64,000 nt of DNA from Caldilineaceae bacterium (lineage in GTDB: Bacteria; Chloroflexota; Anaerolineae; Caldilineales; Caldilineaceae), in the NCBI GenBank assembly GCA_019637685.1, contig JAHBVF010000027.1, positions 1 to 64,000 of the forward strand, in the 5' to 3' direction. Each line of letters begins with the position of its first letter. The first letter of the stretch is position 1. Positions 30,923 to 39,468 of this stretch are shown in pieces. Both the position numbers and the translations under genes were made by a program. The notes under the pieces are model-generated. The model was not told where the DNA came from. It searched no databases and worked only from the letters and a program-made list of their open reading frames with translations.

Positions 30923-32074
30923 CTATGCTTTTCCTGTCCGCAATGCGCGCAACAGCGCGCCGATTGTTGGATAACTTTCTTCGTTGCCATCCCTTCGCAG
31001 CCGCCAACGGCGCGCGTCCGGGTCGATGACAATCTCCCCGTCGGGCAGCCCGGCCCGCTCCCGATCCACACAGTAGCCTTCCCGTTCCAGCGCCCGCTCT
31101 GTCCAGCGCAGGGCCAGCCCTTCGCCATAGAGATGGACCACACCAGCCGCTGGCCTTTCGATGGAAAAGGCACCGGAGAAGGTGTCGAAGTTAACCCGTT
31201 CGCTGGCAAAGGCCCGCTCGAACGCGCCGCTGAGCACCAAATCTTCCGGCGCGCCCGCGTGGAGCAGCCCGTCGCCGCCCAGCAGCCAGAGTCGGTCCGC
31301 GTTGCGCAGGGCCAGGTCCAGATCGTGGGTGGAGAGCAGAATAGCCCGCCCGGTCTCCCGGGCCAGCCCGCGCAGGACACCCATCATTTCCACCCGCCGG
31401 GGCAGGTCGAGGAAGGCGGTGGGTTCGTCCAGCAAAATCAGGTGGGGTTCCTGGGCCAGGGCACGGGCAATCAGCACCTTTTGTCGCTCGCCGTCGCTCA
31501 ATTCCAGCACAGGGCGCTGGGCCAGAGCCGTCGCGCCGACTGCATCCAACGCCCAAAAGACAACCGTTCTGTCCGCGTCGCTCAACCCGCCGCTCCAGCC
31601 CGTGTAGGGGTGGCGGCCCAGGCTGACCAGCCCGAACGCGCTGAGATTGCCCACATCCACCCGTTCCGTCAGCACAATACTCAGCCGCCGCGCGCGTTGT
31701 TCCGGGTTCAACGATTCCAACCGTCCCCCGCCCAGCCAGATTGAGCCTGCCAGTGCCGGTTGCAGCCCGGCCAGCGTGCGCATCAGTGTGGATTTGCCCG
31801 CGCCGTTGGGGCCGAGCAGGCAGACCATCTCGCCGGGGACGATGGCGATGTTCAGGTCCTGGGCCACCACCCGCTCGCTGCGCCGGGAAAGGCGATAGCC
31901 GACGGCGAGATTCTCGGCGCGCAGGACCGGCGCGGCTGTATTGTCAAGTGTATTTTCCTGGGTTTGCCCATTGCGGGGGGAAAGGGCCGCGGCCTCTCCC
32001 TGCCCATTTCTCCTGTGCTTTGTCGCGGTTTTCAAGGCGTTTTTCGTCTTGATCTGTATGGCTTCTTCGATCAT
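30923..32074 (-). CDS. btuD: Cobalamin/corrinoid ABC importer ATPase (BtuD-like)
   Basis: 383 aa from the ATG at 32074 (AGGAAAAAAG upstream). Walker A GPNGAGKST near 92-100, signature LSDGERQKV, Walker B ILLDEPTAFLDL, H-loop STHDLD. The N-terminal 50 residues are a low-complexity Lys/Asn stretch. A C-terminal domain of about 110 residues (VVHLYGEGLALRWTE, PDGEIVIDPDARRW) is longer than classical BtuD. It powers the BtuC channel, with only 8 bp between the genes. Assignment to cobalamin rests on the upstream riboswitch. Confidence 0.88.
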   Translation of the reverse strand: MIEEAIQIKTKNALKTATKHRRNGQGEAAALSPRNGQTQENTLDNTAAPVLRAENLAVGYRLSRRSERVVAQDLNIAIVPGEMVCLLGPNGAGKSTLMRTLAGLQPALAGSIWLGGGRLESLNPEQRARRLSIVLTERVDVGNLSAFGLVSLGRHPYTGWSGGLSDADRTVVFWALDAVGATALAQRPVLELSDGERQKVLIARALAQEPHLILLDEPTAFLDLPRRVEMMGVLRGLARETGRAILLSTHDLDLALRNADRLWLLGGDGLLHAGAPEDLVLSGAFERAFASERVNFDTFSGAFSIERPAAGVVHLYGEGLALRWTERALEREGYCVDRERAGLPDGEIVIDPDARRWRLRRDGNEESYPTIGALLRALRTGKA

Positions 32075-32082
32075 CTTTTTTC

Positions 32083-33132
32083 CTATCCCGCAAAGGACTC
32101 CCGCAAATTGCGTTGGCGCAGGATCACCCACGTGACCACTGGCGCGCCCAGCAGCGCGGTGACCGCGTTCAGTGGCAATGTCAGTTGGCTGCCGGGCAAC
32201 TGGGCCAGCAGGTCCGCGGCCAGGGCCAGAATCCCCCCCATCAGCGTTACCGCGGGCAGCAGCAGCCGGTGATCCGATGTGTTGAAAAGGCTGCGGCAGA
32301 GGTGGGGCACGGCAATGCCCAGAAAACCGATGGGGCCACAGAAGGCTGTCACCACCCCGGCCAGGGACGCGGATGCACCGATTACGCCCAGGCGGGCCAG
32401 GCGCACATTCAGCCCCATAGAACGGGCATACGTGTCGCCCAGCAGGAGCGCGTTCAGCGGCTTGACCAGCAGATGGGAGCCAATCAGCCCGGCCACCACC
32501 ACCGGCCCAAACACCCACAACTGGCTCCACGTCACCCCGCTGAAATTGCCAAATGTCCAGGAAATGTAGGCCTGGATACGCTCGGCAAGGCTGAAATAGA
32601 GCAGAATGCTGACCAGCGCGCTGGTGGCATAGCCAAACATCAGCCCCAGAATCAGCAGCGTCATTGTGCTTTGCACCCGCCGGGCCACGGCCATCACCAG
32701 CAAAAGTACCAGTGTAGAACCGGCAATCGATGCCACCGCCAATGAGACATCCCCGGTCAGGCTGACGCCGGCCAGCAGACTGTTGCCCCCGGCCACCCCC
32801 GCGGCCAATACCACCAGCGCCACGCCCAAACTGGCCCCGGAACTGATGCCTAGCACAAAAGGGCCAGCCAGCGGATTGCGGAAAAGGGTCTGCATTTGCA
32901 AGCCACTGACTGCCAGGGCTGCGCCAGCCAGGGCCGCGGTGATGGCTTTGGGCAGGCGAAACTTCAGTACAATCGTCGCCCAACTGGCCTTCTCCGCGCT
33001 GCCGCCGAAGAGGATTGTCACAATCTGCTCCACGGGGATCGAGACCGATCCCAGAGAGAGGCTGAGCAGAAAGATGGCAATCAGACCGACGACCAGCAGT
33101 ATGAGAATTGTGGATGCACGGGTTGTATTCAT
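32083..33132 (-). CDS. btuC: Cobalamin/corrinoid ABC importer permease (BtuC-like, FecCD family)
   Basis: 349 aa, about ten membrane helices. FecCD signatures: RLPKAITAALAGAALAVSGLQMQTLFRNPLAGPFVLGISSGA-like segment near 60-100 and CGPIGFLGIAVPHLCRSL near 265-282. It forms the translocation channel, receives substrate from BtuF and is driven by BtuD. The FecCD family also moves siderophores; the cobalamin call comes from the riboswitch and the adenosyltransferase. Confidence 0.9.
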   Translation of the reverse strand: MNTTRASTILILLVVGLIAIFLLSLSLGSVSIPVEQIVTILFGGSAEKASWATIVLKFRLPKAITAALAGAALAVSGLQMQTLFRNPLAGPFVLGISSGASLGVALVVLAAGVAGGNSLLAGVSLTGDVSLAVASIAGSTLVLLLVMAVARRVQSTMTLLILGLMFGYATSALVSILLYFSLAERIQAYISWTFGNFSGVTWSQLWVFGPVVVAGLIGSHLLVKPLNALLLGDTYARSMGLNVRLARLGVIGASASLAGVVTAFCGPIGFLGIAVPHLCRSLFNTSDHRLLLPAVTLMGGILALAADLLAQLPGSQLTLPLNAVTALLGAPVVTWVILRQRNLRESFAG

Positions 33133-33153
33133 AGGGTACCGTCAGCCGGAGAA

Positions 33154-33194
33154 CGGGAATCCCGCCCGCCGCCAGACAGCAGGCAGGATTCCCG
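33154..33194 (-). other. Intercistronic hairpin between btuF and btuC
   Basis: A 9-bp stem (CGGGAATCC / GGATTCCCG) lies in the 70-bp gap between binding protein and permease, as also seen in the peptide importer. Likely a message-stabilising stem. Confidence 0.45.
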
Positions 33195-33202
33195 ACCCCT
33201 GG

Positions 33203-34465
33203 CTATTCGATGACTTTGTAGTAGACCAGTTGATGATCAGGCAATAGTTCGGGATGGAGAATCTTCACCAAATCCATCAAAACCACATCGGGGTGGGCCG
33301 CGCCGGACTCGTAGAACGCGTTGCCGCCGTTGGCATTGACCTGGGCGTTGTTGTTATAGAGATGCCCATTGGCCACCGCGGCAAACTCGCCGTAGCGTTC
33401 GTCGCTTTGCAGGACGTCGGCCTGGGTATTCCAGGCCGTGTTGTCCGGGTTGAGCCAGAAATCCGCGTTGCCCGCCTTTTCGAAAACTGACTCGAAGTCG
33501 ACCGACTCACTGCCCACCGCGCCGCTGTCGGCCCACAGATAGACAGCCCCGGCATCGGCCAGCAGCTTGGCCGTGTAGCTTTCGCCGCCGGGCATCCACC
33601 AGGTGCCGTCGTAGATGCTGCTCAAAAAGACAGTGGGGAGAACAGAAGCGGTCATAGCCAACCCGGCCGTCGCCTGGTAGGAGGCGACGGTTTCGTCGAA
33701 TATCTGCGTGGCCTCGCGCTCTTTGTTGAAAAAGAAAGCGAGGAACTTGATCCATTCGGTACGCCCCAGCGGGTCCTGCTCCACAAAATCGCCGTTGAGC
33801 GCGGTGGGGATGCCAGCCTCCAGCAGCAGGGGGTGGGAATCCCACTCGGGCACGCCCATGCCATAGGCCATAACCAGCCCCGGCTCCATATCCAGCAACT
33901 GCTCCACATTCACGCTGGAACCGCCGCCCACTTCCGCAATCTTACCTGCTTGAATTCGTTCCACCACCTCTGGCGTTGTCGTCCACAGCAGACTGTCCAG
34001 CCCCACCAGTCGATCCACCAGACCCAGGCTGGCCAGATGGGGCAGATAGGTGGTGGAAAGGGCTACCAGTGTTTGGACCGGGACCTCAACCACAGCGCCC
34101 TCCACCCCATCGGGCGCGGGTGTGCCACACTGGACGAGTACATAGCGAAAACTCTCCTGGCTGCCCTGCCAGGGGCTGGTGACGGTCACAACTTTGTAGT
34201 TGTTGTGATATTCCACCGCGAAACCACTGGAGACGGTCACACTCGTCTTCTGGGGAAAATAGTCGATGGCGGGATCGTGGTTCTCCACACAGCCGTCGGT
34301 CAGGTTGGCGGAAGGAGCGACAGCCGGGGTAGTTTCGGTGGCAACCGATGGGGCTGCCTGTTCTGTTGCCGAATCGGCCTGGGGTGGGGGCGGCGCCGCG
34401 CACGCACTGACCAATAGCACCAGCGCCAGCAGCAGCATCCAACGGGTTTGTATCGTCTGTTTCAT
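33203..34465 (-). CDS. btuF: Cobalamin/corrinoid-binding lipoprotein (BtuF-like)
   Basis: 420 aa from the ATG at 34465 (AGGAAAAAG upstream); in-frame sequence beyond that lies in the riboswitch leader and is not coding. The signal peptide ends LLVSAC, with Cys22 as lipidation site. A Pro/Thr/Ala-rich linker precedes a type III (BtuF/FepB/TroA-like) two-lobed SBP: VALSTTYLPHLASLGLVDRLVGLD and VNVEQLLDMEPGLVMAYG. It captures corrinoid outside the membrane. First gene of the riboswitch-controlled unit. Confidence 0.9.
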   Translation of the reverse strand: MKQTIQTRWMLLLALVLLVSACAAPPPPQADSATEQAAPSVATETTPAVAPSANLTDGCVENHDPAIDYFPQKTSVTVSSGFAVEYHNNYKVVTVTSPWQGSQESFRYVLVQCGTPAPDGVEGAVVEVPVQTLVALSTTYLPHLASLGLVDRLVGLDSLLWTTTPEVVERIQAGKIAEVGGGSSVNVEQLLDMEPGLVMAYGMGVPEWDSHPLLLEAGIPTALNGDFVEQDPLGRTEWIKFLAFFFNKEREATQIFDETVASYQATAGLAMTASVLPTVFLSSIYDGTWWMPGGESYTAKLLADAGAVYLWADSGAVGSESVDFESVFEKAGNADFWLNPDNTAWNTQADVLQSDERYGEFAAVANGHLYNNNAQVNANGGNAFYESGAAHPDVVLMDLVKILHPELLPDHQLVYYKVIE

Positions 34466-34571
34466 CTTTTTCCTACGTCCTTTGGGCGTTCTTTGGGTGA
34501 AATGATCCTGCGTCAATCCGGACAGCGCCAAGTGTTCGATTCTGTCCGGTTCCCCTGAACGACCGGGCCAA

Positions 34572-34604
34572 TAAAAAAACGCCCGTATCCTTGCGGATCG
34601 GGCG
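34572..34604 (-). terminator. Riboswitch-controlled intrinsic terminator
   Basis: Minus-strand stem CGCCCGATCC / GGATACGGGCG followed by TTTTTTTATT, directly after the cobalamin aptamer and 107 bp before btuF. This is the expression platform for transcription attenuation. Confidence 0.9.
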
Positions 34605-34609
34605 TTGCG

Positions 34610-34830
34610 GGCAATGGAGAGGCACTTCCTGCAGGTCAGTGCCTTCTGCAATGCGCTCACCCAGTCCACGAGGTGTCGTCAGGAAAGCAGCAGAGGCGGT
34701 CGACCTGGCTTAGGGAGCATCACTCCCCTTACAGTTGCGGGACAGCGCCGGACTCCCCATCTATGGGATGGGCCACCGGCTTCGCCTTTATGCCCAGGCA
34801 TCCGGGCCTTGGGCACCTCTACTGATACTG
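34610..34830 (-). promoter_or_regulatory. Cobalamin riboswitch
   Basis: On the minus strand the aptamer core is clear: GGCGAAGCCGGTG, then GGCGCTGTCCCGCAACTGTAA (B12 box at 34729-34749), then GGGGAGTGATGCTCCC, AAGCCAGGTCGACC, and GGCACTG (34637-34643, kissing-loop partner). The loop between GGTG and the B12 box holds an extra stem (CCCATCCCATAGATGGGG). When adenosylcobalamin binds, the terminator at 34572-34604 should form and stop btuFCD-pduO transcription. Confidence 0.93.
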
Positions 34831-34870
34831 CGTACTACTAACTACTGTGCAATACGAGATTGCGTAGTGA

Positions 34871-34899
34871 ATGATAGCAAGCGGGGTGGCTTCTGTCAA
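34871..34899 (-). promoter_or_regulatory. Promoter of the cobalamin uptake unit
   Basis: Minus-strand TTGACA (34894-34899), 17-bp spacer, TATCAT (34871-34876); start predicted near 34864, just upstream of the riboswitch. Confidence 0.82.
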
Positions 34900-34918
34900 A
34901 CCCGCGACTGGCGCACGG

Positions 34919-35539
34919 TCATTTCTGCCCAACTGTCAGCCGGACGCTGTTGAAAACGCCGAATTCTTTGCACTCCACAATTTCCAGGCCGATCGCGCGC
35001 ATGAGTGCCGCCTCGTCGCGCATAAAGTCACCGAAGCGTTCCCACAGGTGTGCCAACTGGACGCCAGCCCAATTGCCATCCGACGGCAGACAGGCATCCA
35101 CCAGCGCCACCACACCGCCGGGGCGCAGCACACGCGCAATCTCGGCCAGCACACCGGCTCCGTCGGGAAAAGCGCTGAAGGCAAAGGTGAGGACAACCGC
35201 GTCAAAAGTAGCTGACGCCAGGGGCAGCTGTCCGGCGTTGGCGTTGACCAGATGCTGGGGCAATCCCGCGCGCTGCAAACGCTGCCGGCATTCCCCCAGC
35301 ATCTCCGGCGACAAATCCAGGCCGACGACTGTATCGTCGCGTCGGGACAACCGGGTCAGCAGCACACCCGGCCCCGGCCCGATTTCCAGCACCCGGTCCC
35401 GGGGGGGCAGCCAGGGCAGGACGCTTTGCGTATAGTGCCGCCAGACGGGCAGCAACGCCAGACCGAGTCCGTACACCGGCGCAATCGCGCCATAAAACCG
35501 GGTATAGTTGAAGCCGTCCGCACCCTTTGGGCTGTCCAT
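34919..35539 (-). CDS. Class I SAM-dependent methyltransferase
   Basis: 206 aa. Motif I is VLEIGPGPGVLL (about 50-61), the acidic loop GLDLSPEM, motif post-I/II FDAVVLTFAFSAF, and motif III LRPGGVVALVD, of the UbiE/Methyltransf_11 type. Start ATG follows GGAGG. The acceptor cannot be inferred. It lies between the cobalamin promoter and a 162-bp palindromic element; its stop is only 20 bp from the riboswitch promoter. Confidence 0.88.
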   Translation of the reverse strand: MDSPKGADGFNYTRFYGAIAPVYGLGLALLPVWRHYTQSVLPWLPPRDRVLEIGPGPGVLLTRLSRRDDTVVGLDLSPEMLGECRQRLQRAGLPQHLVNANAGQLPLASATFDAVVLTFAFSAFPDGAGVLAEIARVLRPGGVVALVDACLPSDGNWAGVQLAHLWERFGDFMRDEAALMRAIGLEIVECKEFGVFNSVRLTVGQK

Positions 35540-35555
35540 TTGTCCTCCCTTTTTC

Positions 35556-35717
35556 GTGACTATTCAGCCATAAGCCAGTCGGTTAGCAAACGTCGGTTGA
35601 GTAGCCTGGGGCTGTTTCCAGGCGTATCGAAACCAGTTTGCGGGTCTACCCGCTTTGGTTTCGATACGGCCACATACTGCCGTGGCCTACTCAACCGGCG
35701 CTGGCCTGAATAGTCAC
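35556..35717. mobile_element. 162-bp MITE-like palindromic element, copy 1
   Basis: Terminal inverted repeats GTGACTATTCAG.C / G.CTGAATAGTCAC enclose nested inverted repeats (CGGTTGAGTAG / CTACTCAACCG; GTATCGAAACC / GGTTTCGATAC). The second copy at 56394-56555 is the same length and nearly identical, except that the 22-bp centre (35635-35656) is reversed. No coding capacity; probably mobilised in trans. Confidence 0.85.
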
Positions 35718-35724
35718 CCTTTTT

Positions 35725-36744
35725 CTACTGTTTCCCACGCCAGAGCGCGCTGAGGAAAAGAACGAATCGCCCCGCCACCCGTCCGGAATCGGGATCAGCC
35801 ATCAGCGACGAGACATCCACCGCTTCAAAATTGCTGCCCTTCACTTGGCCGAGTGCCCGCAGAACGTCGTTGTCCCAGCGCTCGTCGGGCACGCCAGAGA
35901 TGTACCAGGCCGAGCCGTTGTCGGCCAGAATAATGCCGTAGCGCTGCATGGCAGCCAGAATCACCCGTGTCTCCGGCGCGAAACCGCTGATGTCAAAGTC
36001 TGCCTTCAGGCGAAAGCGCTGCCCCATGGGCGGGTATTGGCCGCCGGTCAGCGACGAGGCAAAGTGGCGCGCGGGCCAGACAACCGCGCGCCGGGTTTGG
36101 GGCACTGTGAATCGGATGGCGTGGGGAATCGCTCCGGCTGCCACTTCGTCGTAGCGCACAAGACCGGGCAGAATTGCCAGCCCCGCCGCATCGGCGGAGG
36201 TCCACCCCTCTGGGCGCAGGGCATTCGAGCGCAGGTCGAAGATTGCGCCCGAACCTGCTGTCCAACTGCCATCGGGCTGGGGATAGGCGCTGTAGAGTTC
36301 GTAGAGGATGCACTTCTCCCGGTCCACCACCAGCACGTGACGGTCGCCGCCGCTGTTTGGCCCGCCCTCGATTTGTACATCCGGCGGCATGGGATAGGGG
36401 CCGGGATCGCTCTCGTCTGCGTAGAGAAAAGTCACCGTCACCCCGGCCTGGCTGCTCAGAACGGTTGTATAGGGAATGCCGATCGGCGCGTCTTTCCACA
36501 AACCCGATCCAAAGTCCGGGTGCAGCCCCACCTCCGCGCCGATAGTCTCGATATAGGCCGCGGAGTTGGCGTCTACAGGGAGATCATCGACAGGGGTGTT
36601 CCAAATGTTGTCCGCCGGAAAGACAGCGCAGCCAGCCACCCGCGGCGGTGACGCGGATGGGGGCGCGGGCGGGGACGGAAGGGGTGTTGTGGCGGGCAGG
36701 AGAAAGAGGGCCGTGGCAATTGTCAGCAGGCCAAACCGGTTCAA
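35725..36744 (-). CDS. Secreted protein of unknown function
   Basis: 339 aa from a TTG at 36744, chosen because AGGAGG lies 8 bp upstream; the GTG three codons earlier would touch the Shine-Dalgarno. Residues 1-20 are a signal peptide (LLTIATALFLLPATT), followed by a Pro-rich stretch. The mature part begins NIWNTPVDDLPVDANSAAYI and holds conserved-looking DRHVLVVDREKCILYELYSAY, IPHAIRFTVP, PARHFASSLTGG and ADNGSAWYISG. I do not recognise a named family or catalytic motif. Exported, probably extracellular. Confidence 0.8.
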   Translation of the reverse strand: MNRFGLLTIATALFLLPATTPLPSPPAPPSASPPRVAGCAVFPADNIWNTPVDDLPVDANSAAYIETIGAEVGLHPDFGSGLWKDAPIGIPYTTVLSSQAGVTVTFLYADESDPGPYPMPPDVQIEGGPNSGGDRHVLVVDREKCILYELYSAYPQPDGSWTAGSGAIFDLRSNALRPEGWTSADAAGLAILPGLVRYDEVAAGAIPHAIRFTVPQTRRAVVWPARHFASSLTGGQYPPMGQRFRLKADFDISGFAPETRVILAAMQRYGIILADNGSAWYISGVPDERWDNDVLRALGQVKGSNFEAVDVSSLMADPDSGRVAGRFVLFLSALWRGKQ

Positions 36745-36800
36745 ATCGTCCACCTCCTATTTCTGCTCAAATGGGCAGAAGTCAAACGGGCAGAAGCTAT

Positions 36801-38297
36801 TTAGCCCAGAGCCGCCACCGCTGCATTGCGCCGCGCCTCCGACTCGGCCAGCGCATTCTGTGACTGTGCCAGGCGCTGCGCGTCGGCCACGCGAGCCGCG
36901 CCGAGTTCCTCCACAAGCGCGGCCGTGGCCGACGGCGCCACCCCACCCAGGCCCTTGCGCGCCTCAATAAATGCACGGGGGTCCAGCGCCCGAGCCAACT
37001 GCTCTGCTGAAAAATTTACCAACCGCCCTAACACTGCTTGGGCCGCGGTCTGCAACATTTCTAGCGTCATCACAGACTTCCCGCTCTCCTGCTCCAACGC
37101 TTCCACGCTCTCCCGCACCATCCGCGCCACAATCGAATGGGCCGAGCGGAAGGGCAGACCCGCCTCCCGCACCAGCGCGTCGGCCAGCTCGGTGGCGGTG
37201 GTGAAGCCGTCCCCCGCGCGCCGGGCCAGATGTTCTTCGTTCAGCGTCAGCGTCGCAAAGACGGCGGTGTAAAGCTGGATGCACTCCTGAATCGCGGCAA
37301 GCCCGGCCATAACCGGCGGCAGAATCTCGTCTTCGATGTCCTGGGTGTCGCCGTAGGGGATGCTGTGGCACTGGACCGCTACTGTCTGGGCGAATCCCAG
37401 CGCCCGGCTCAGCCGCGCCCGCAGATGTTCCAGCACCACCGGGTTGCGCTTCTGGGGCATAATCGAACTGATCTGAATAAAACTGTCGTCGATGTGCAGC
37501 GCGCCCGATTCCTGGGTGGCGAAAAAGAGCAGGTCCTTCGTCACCCGGCTCAGCCCCACGGCCAGCGACTGGACAGCAAAGGCCGTGTCGGTCAGGTGGT
37601 CCCCCGCGCCGATGCTGTGATGGGTGCTGGCGATCACCCGTTCGAAGCCCAGCAGCTTGGCCACCCGTTCCCGGTCGATGGCAAAGCCTGTGCCTGTGAA
37701 GGCCGCCGCGCCCAGGGGCGATTCGTTCATATTGGCGTAGGCGTTGGCGAAGCGCTGCTGATCCTTGCCGAGAAATGTCAGCACCCCAGCCAGGTAGTGG
37801 GCGAAGGTGACGGGCTGGGCCGGTTGGGTGTGGGTGTAGCCGGGCATCAGCGTGTGCAGATGGCGCTGGGCCAGATCGCCCACCGCGCCGCGCAGGGCCA
37901 GCAGATCGCTGGCAACGTCCAGAATGCGCGCCCGGATGGCCATCCGGCTCAGGGCCTGGCCCAGATCGTTGCGGCTGCGGGCCAATTGCAGGTTGCCGCC
38001 AAAGGCCGGGCCGACCCGCTCAATAATCAGCGACTCCACCCGGAAGAAGAGGTCTTCCACGCCTGGCTCATAGGCCACCGCGCCCGCGCCACCCGCCCGA
38101 ATTTCGGCCACGGCTCCACAGATAGCCGCGGCATTTTCGGCTGTGATTACGTCGCATTCGGCCAGCATCAGGGCGTGGGCCTCGTGCGCGGCCAGCATCG
38201 GCGCAAAGAGATAGCGCTGGGCGTCGTCGTACGCGGGCTGCAGGACGTGCAGAGAATAGACGGGATGGGGGAAAGTCTGTTGTTTTTCGTTCTTCAT
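36801..38297 (-). CDS. argH: Argininosuccinate lyase family protein
   Basis: 498 aa, fumarase/aspartase superfamily. ArgH hallmarks: SRNDLGQALSR, PGYTHTQPAQPVTFAHYLAG, and the catalytic loop SSIMPQKRNPVVLEH (usual first residue Gly is Ser). The family cleaves argininosuccinate to arginine and fumarate in the cytoplasm. No other arginine genes are nearby. With the altered loop and about 40 residues more than typical ArgH, it could be a paralogue with another substrate. Transcribed alone. Confidence 0.8.
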   Translation of the reverse strand: MKNEKQQTFPHPVYSLHVLQPAYDDAQRYLFAPMLAAHEAHALMLAECDVITAENAAAICGAVAEIRAGGAGAVAYEPGVEDLFFRVESLIIERVGPAFGGNLQLARSRNDLGQALSRMAIRARILDVASDLLALRGAVGDLAQRHLHTLMPGYTHTQPAQPVTFAHYLAGVLTFLGKDQQRFANAYANMNESPLGAAAFTGTGFAIDRERVAKLLGFERVIASTHHSIGAGDHLTDTAFAVQSLAVGLSRVTKDLLFFATQESGALHIDDSFIQISSIMPQKRNPVVLEHLRARLSRALGFAQTVAVQCHSIPYGDTQDIEDEILPPVMAGLAAIQECIQLYTAVFATLTLNEEHLARRAGDGFTTATELADALVREAGLPFRSAHSIVARMVRESVEALEQESGKSVMTLEMLQTAAQAVLGRLVNFSAEQLARALDPRAFIEARKGLGGVAPSATAALVEELGAARVADAQRLAQSQNALAESEARRNAAVAALG

Positions 38298-38420
38298 GCG
38301 GGGTATAGCGCCTTTGCAGTGAATGGAATCGGTGAAATCTGCCTACCCTCACAATAGCAAATGGCAACGGGATGGGCAAGCGGCGGAGAGTGCTTGGGTA
38401 TAATCAGTTTTGGGACAACC

Positions 38421-38483
38421 GATTCCGGGAATCGACCAGACAAATTGGAGCATTCCAACCAGCTTTGGCCGATTCCCGGAATC
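38421..38483. repeat. Inverted repeat GATTCCGGGAATC
   Basis: The 13-bp near-palindrome at 38421-38433 is the reverse complement of 38471-38483. It lies in the 280-bp gap between argH and the isomerase gene; the gap has no recognisable gene. Confidence 0.6.
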
Positions 38484-38581
38484 AGGACTTCGCACTCCCA
38501 ATTTGAATTAATATCTGGAGCGCCTTGCAATGTCGCTGAGCGTGAAGAAACGGGTGTTGCGGTTGCGTTGATGGCAATTTG

Positions 38582-39361
38582 CTATTGCGCCGTCCGCAAA
38601 CGTTCCAGCACATTCTGCACCTGCGCCAACTGAATTCCCACATTCGAATACTCATTCTCCGCGCTGTGATGCTCCACGCTGTAGTAGCCCGTGTAGCCCA
38701 CATCCCACAGATTTTTGAGCTTCTCCTCCAGCGGACCCGCGCAGATATCCCAGGGAATGTGGGTGTGGCTGACCCACGGCGCGGCCAGCCGGTCGGCTTC
38801 GTCGATCTCCTCCGGTGTGCCTGTCCAGCCGCCCAGATGACAGGAGACGCCAAAGCCAGGGTGGTCCACCGCCTCGTAGACTGCCTTCAGATTCTCCCAT
38901 TTCCGTTCCGGTCCCCAGTGGTTTTCGATGCCCATCTGGAAGCCGTTGTCGTGGGCGAACTGCGCGTAGTCACGATAATGCTGGACGATAAAATCGAACT
39001 CTTCCGGTGTCCAATTTTCGTTGCGGCTGCCCGCGTCGATGCGCACAAAACGGGCGTTCAGTTTGACCGCGGCGTGTAGAAAAGCCCAGGCCCGTTCGCT
39101 GTTGTGCGCCCGCACCGTCTCGTCCGCGTCCCAGACGTGGGCCTGGTCCACGCACAGATCGGCCAGTTCCAGCCCCCGGCTGACCAGCCCTTCCCGCACT
39201 TTGTCCAGAAAGTCGTCCTCCGTGCTGGCAAAGAAGCCGCTCCAAATATCGGCCGCGTTCAGGTGATAGCGATAGCGGCAGCTTTCCAGATAGCCGAAGA
39301 GGTCTATCTGGCCCGCGTTGAGCAACCCGCGGAAGGAGTAGGAGAGAATGGAGATTTTCAT
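38582..39361 (-). CDS. Sugar phosphate isomerase/epimerase, xylose isomerase-like TIM barrel
   Basis: 259 aa, AP_endonuc_2/xylose-isomerase-like fold. Metal and catalytic acidic residues appear as MGIENHWGPE (Glu), GVSCHLGGW, SHTHIPWD and YYSVEHHSAEN (Glu). Such enzymes isomerise or epimerise keto-sugars; substrate unknown. ATG at 39361 follows AAAGGA. Followed (upstream) by a small conserved gene with a decamer repeat in between. Confidence 0.85.
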   Translation of the reverse strand: MKISILSYSFRGLLNAGQIDLFGYLESCRYRYHLNAADIWSGFFASTEDDFLDKVREGLVSRGLELADLCVDQAHVWDADETVRAHNSERAWAFLHAAVKLNARFVRIDAGSRNENWTPEEFDFIVQHYRDYAQFAHDNGFQMGIENHWGPERKWENLKAVYEAVDHPGFGVSCHLGGWTGTPEEIDEADRLAAPWVSHTHIPWDICAGPLEEKLKNLWDVGYTGYYSVEHHSAENEYSNVGIQLAQVQNVLERLRTAQ

Positions 39362-39397
39362 TTTTCAGTGTCCTTTGGTGAGTGAATTTATCCGCAG

Positions 39398-39460
39398 ACT
39401 TTTTGACGATATGCTCGGCGTAATCTGCGTTCAACTGCGTAAATCTGCGTCCAAAATCTT
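39398..39460. repeat. Decamer-phased TCTGCGTNNA repeat
   Basis: AATCTGCGTT CAACTGCGTA AATCTGCGTC repeat at 10-bp intervals. Related 10-bp-phased DNA occurs at 30855-30890, 39727-39765, 47340-47395 and 50275-50310. Confidence 0.55.
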
Positions 39461-39468
39461 TCCTTGAA

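Noticed and set aside
33203..34669. Longer BtuF reading with 68 extra N-terminal residues
   Set aside because: The extension lies in the riboswitch and terminator; the lipoprotein signal starts at 34465.
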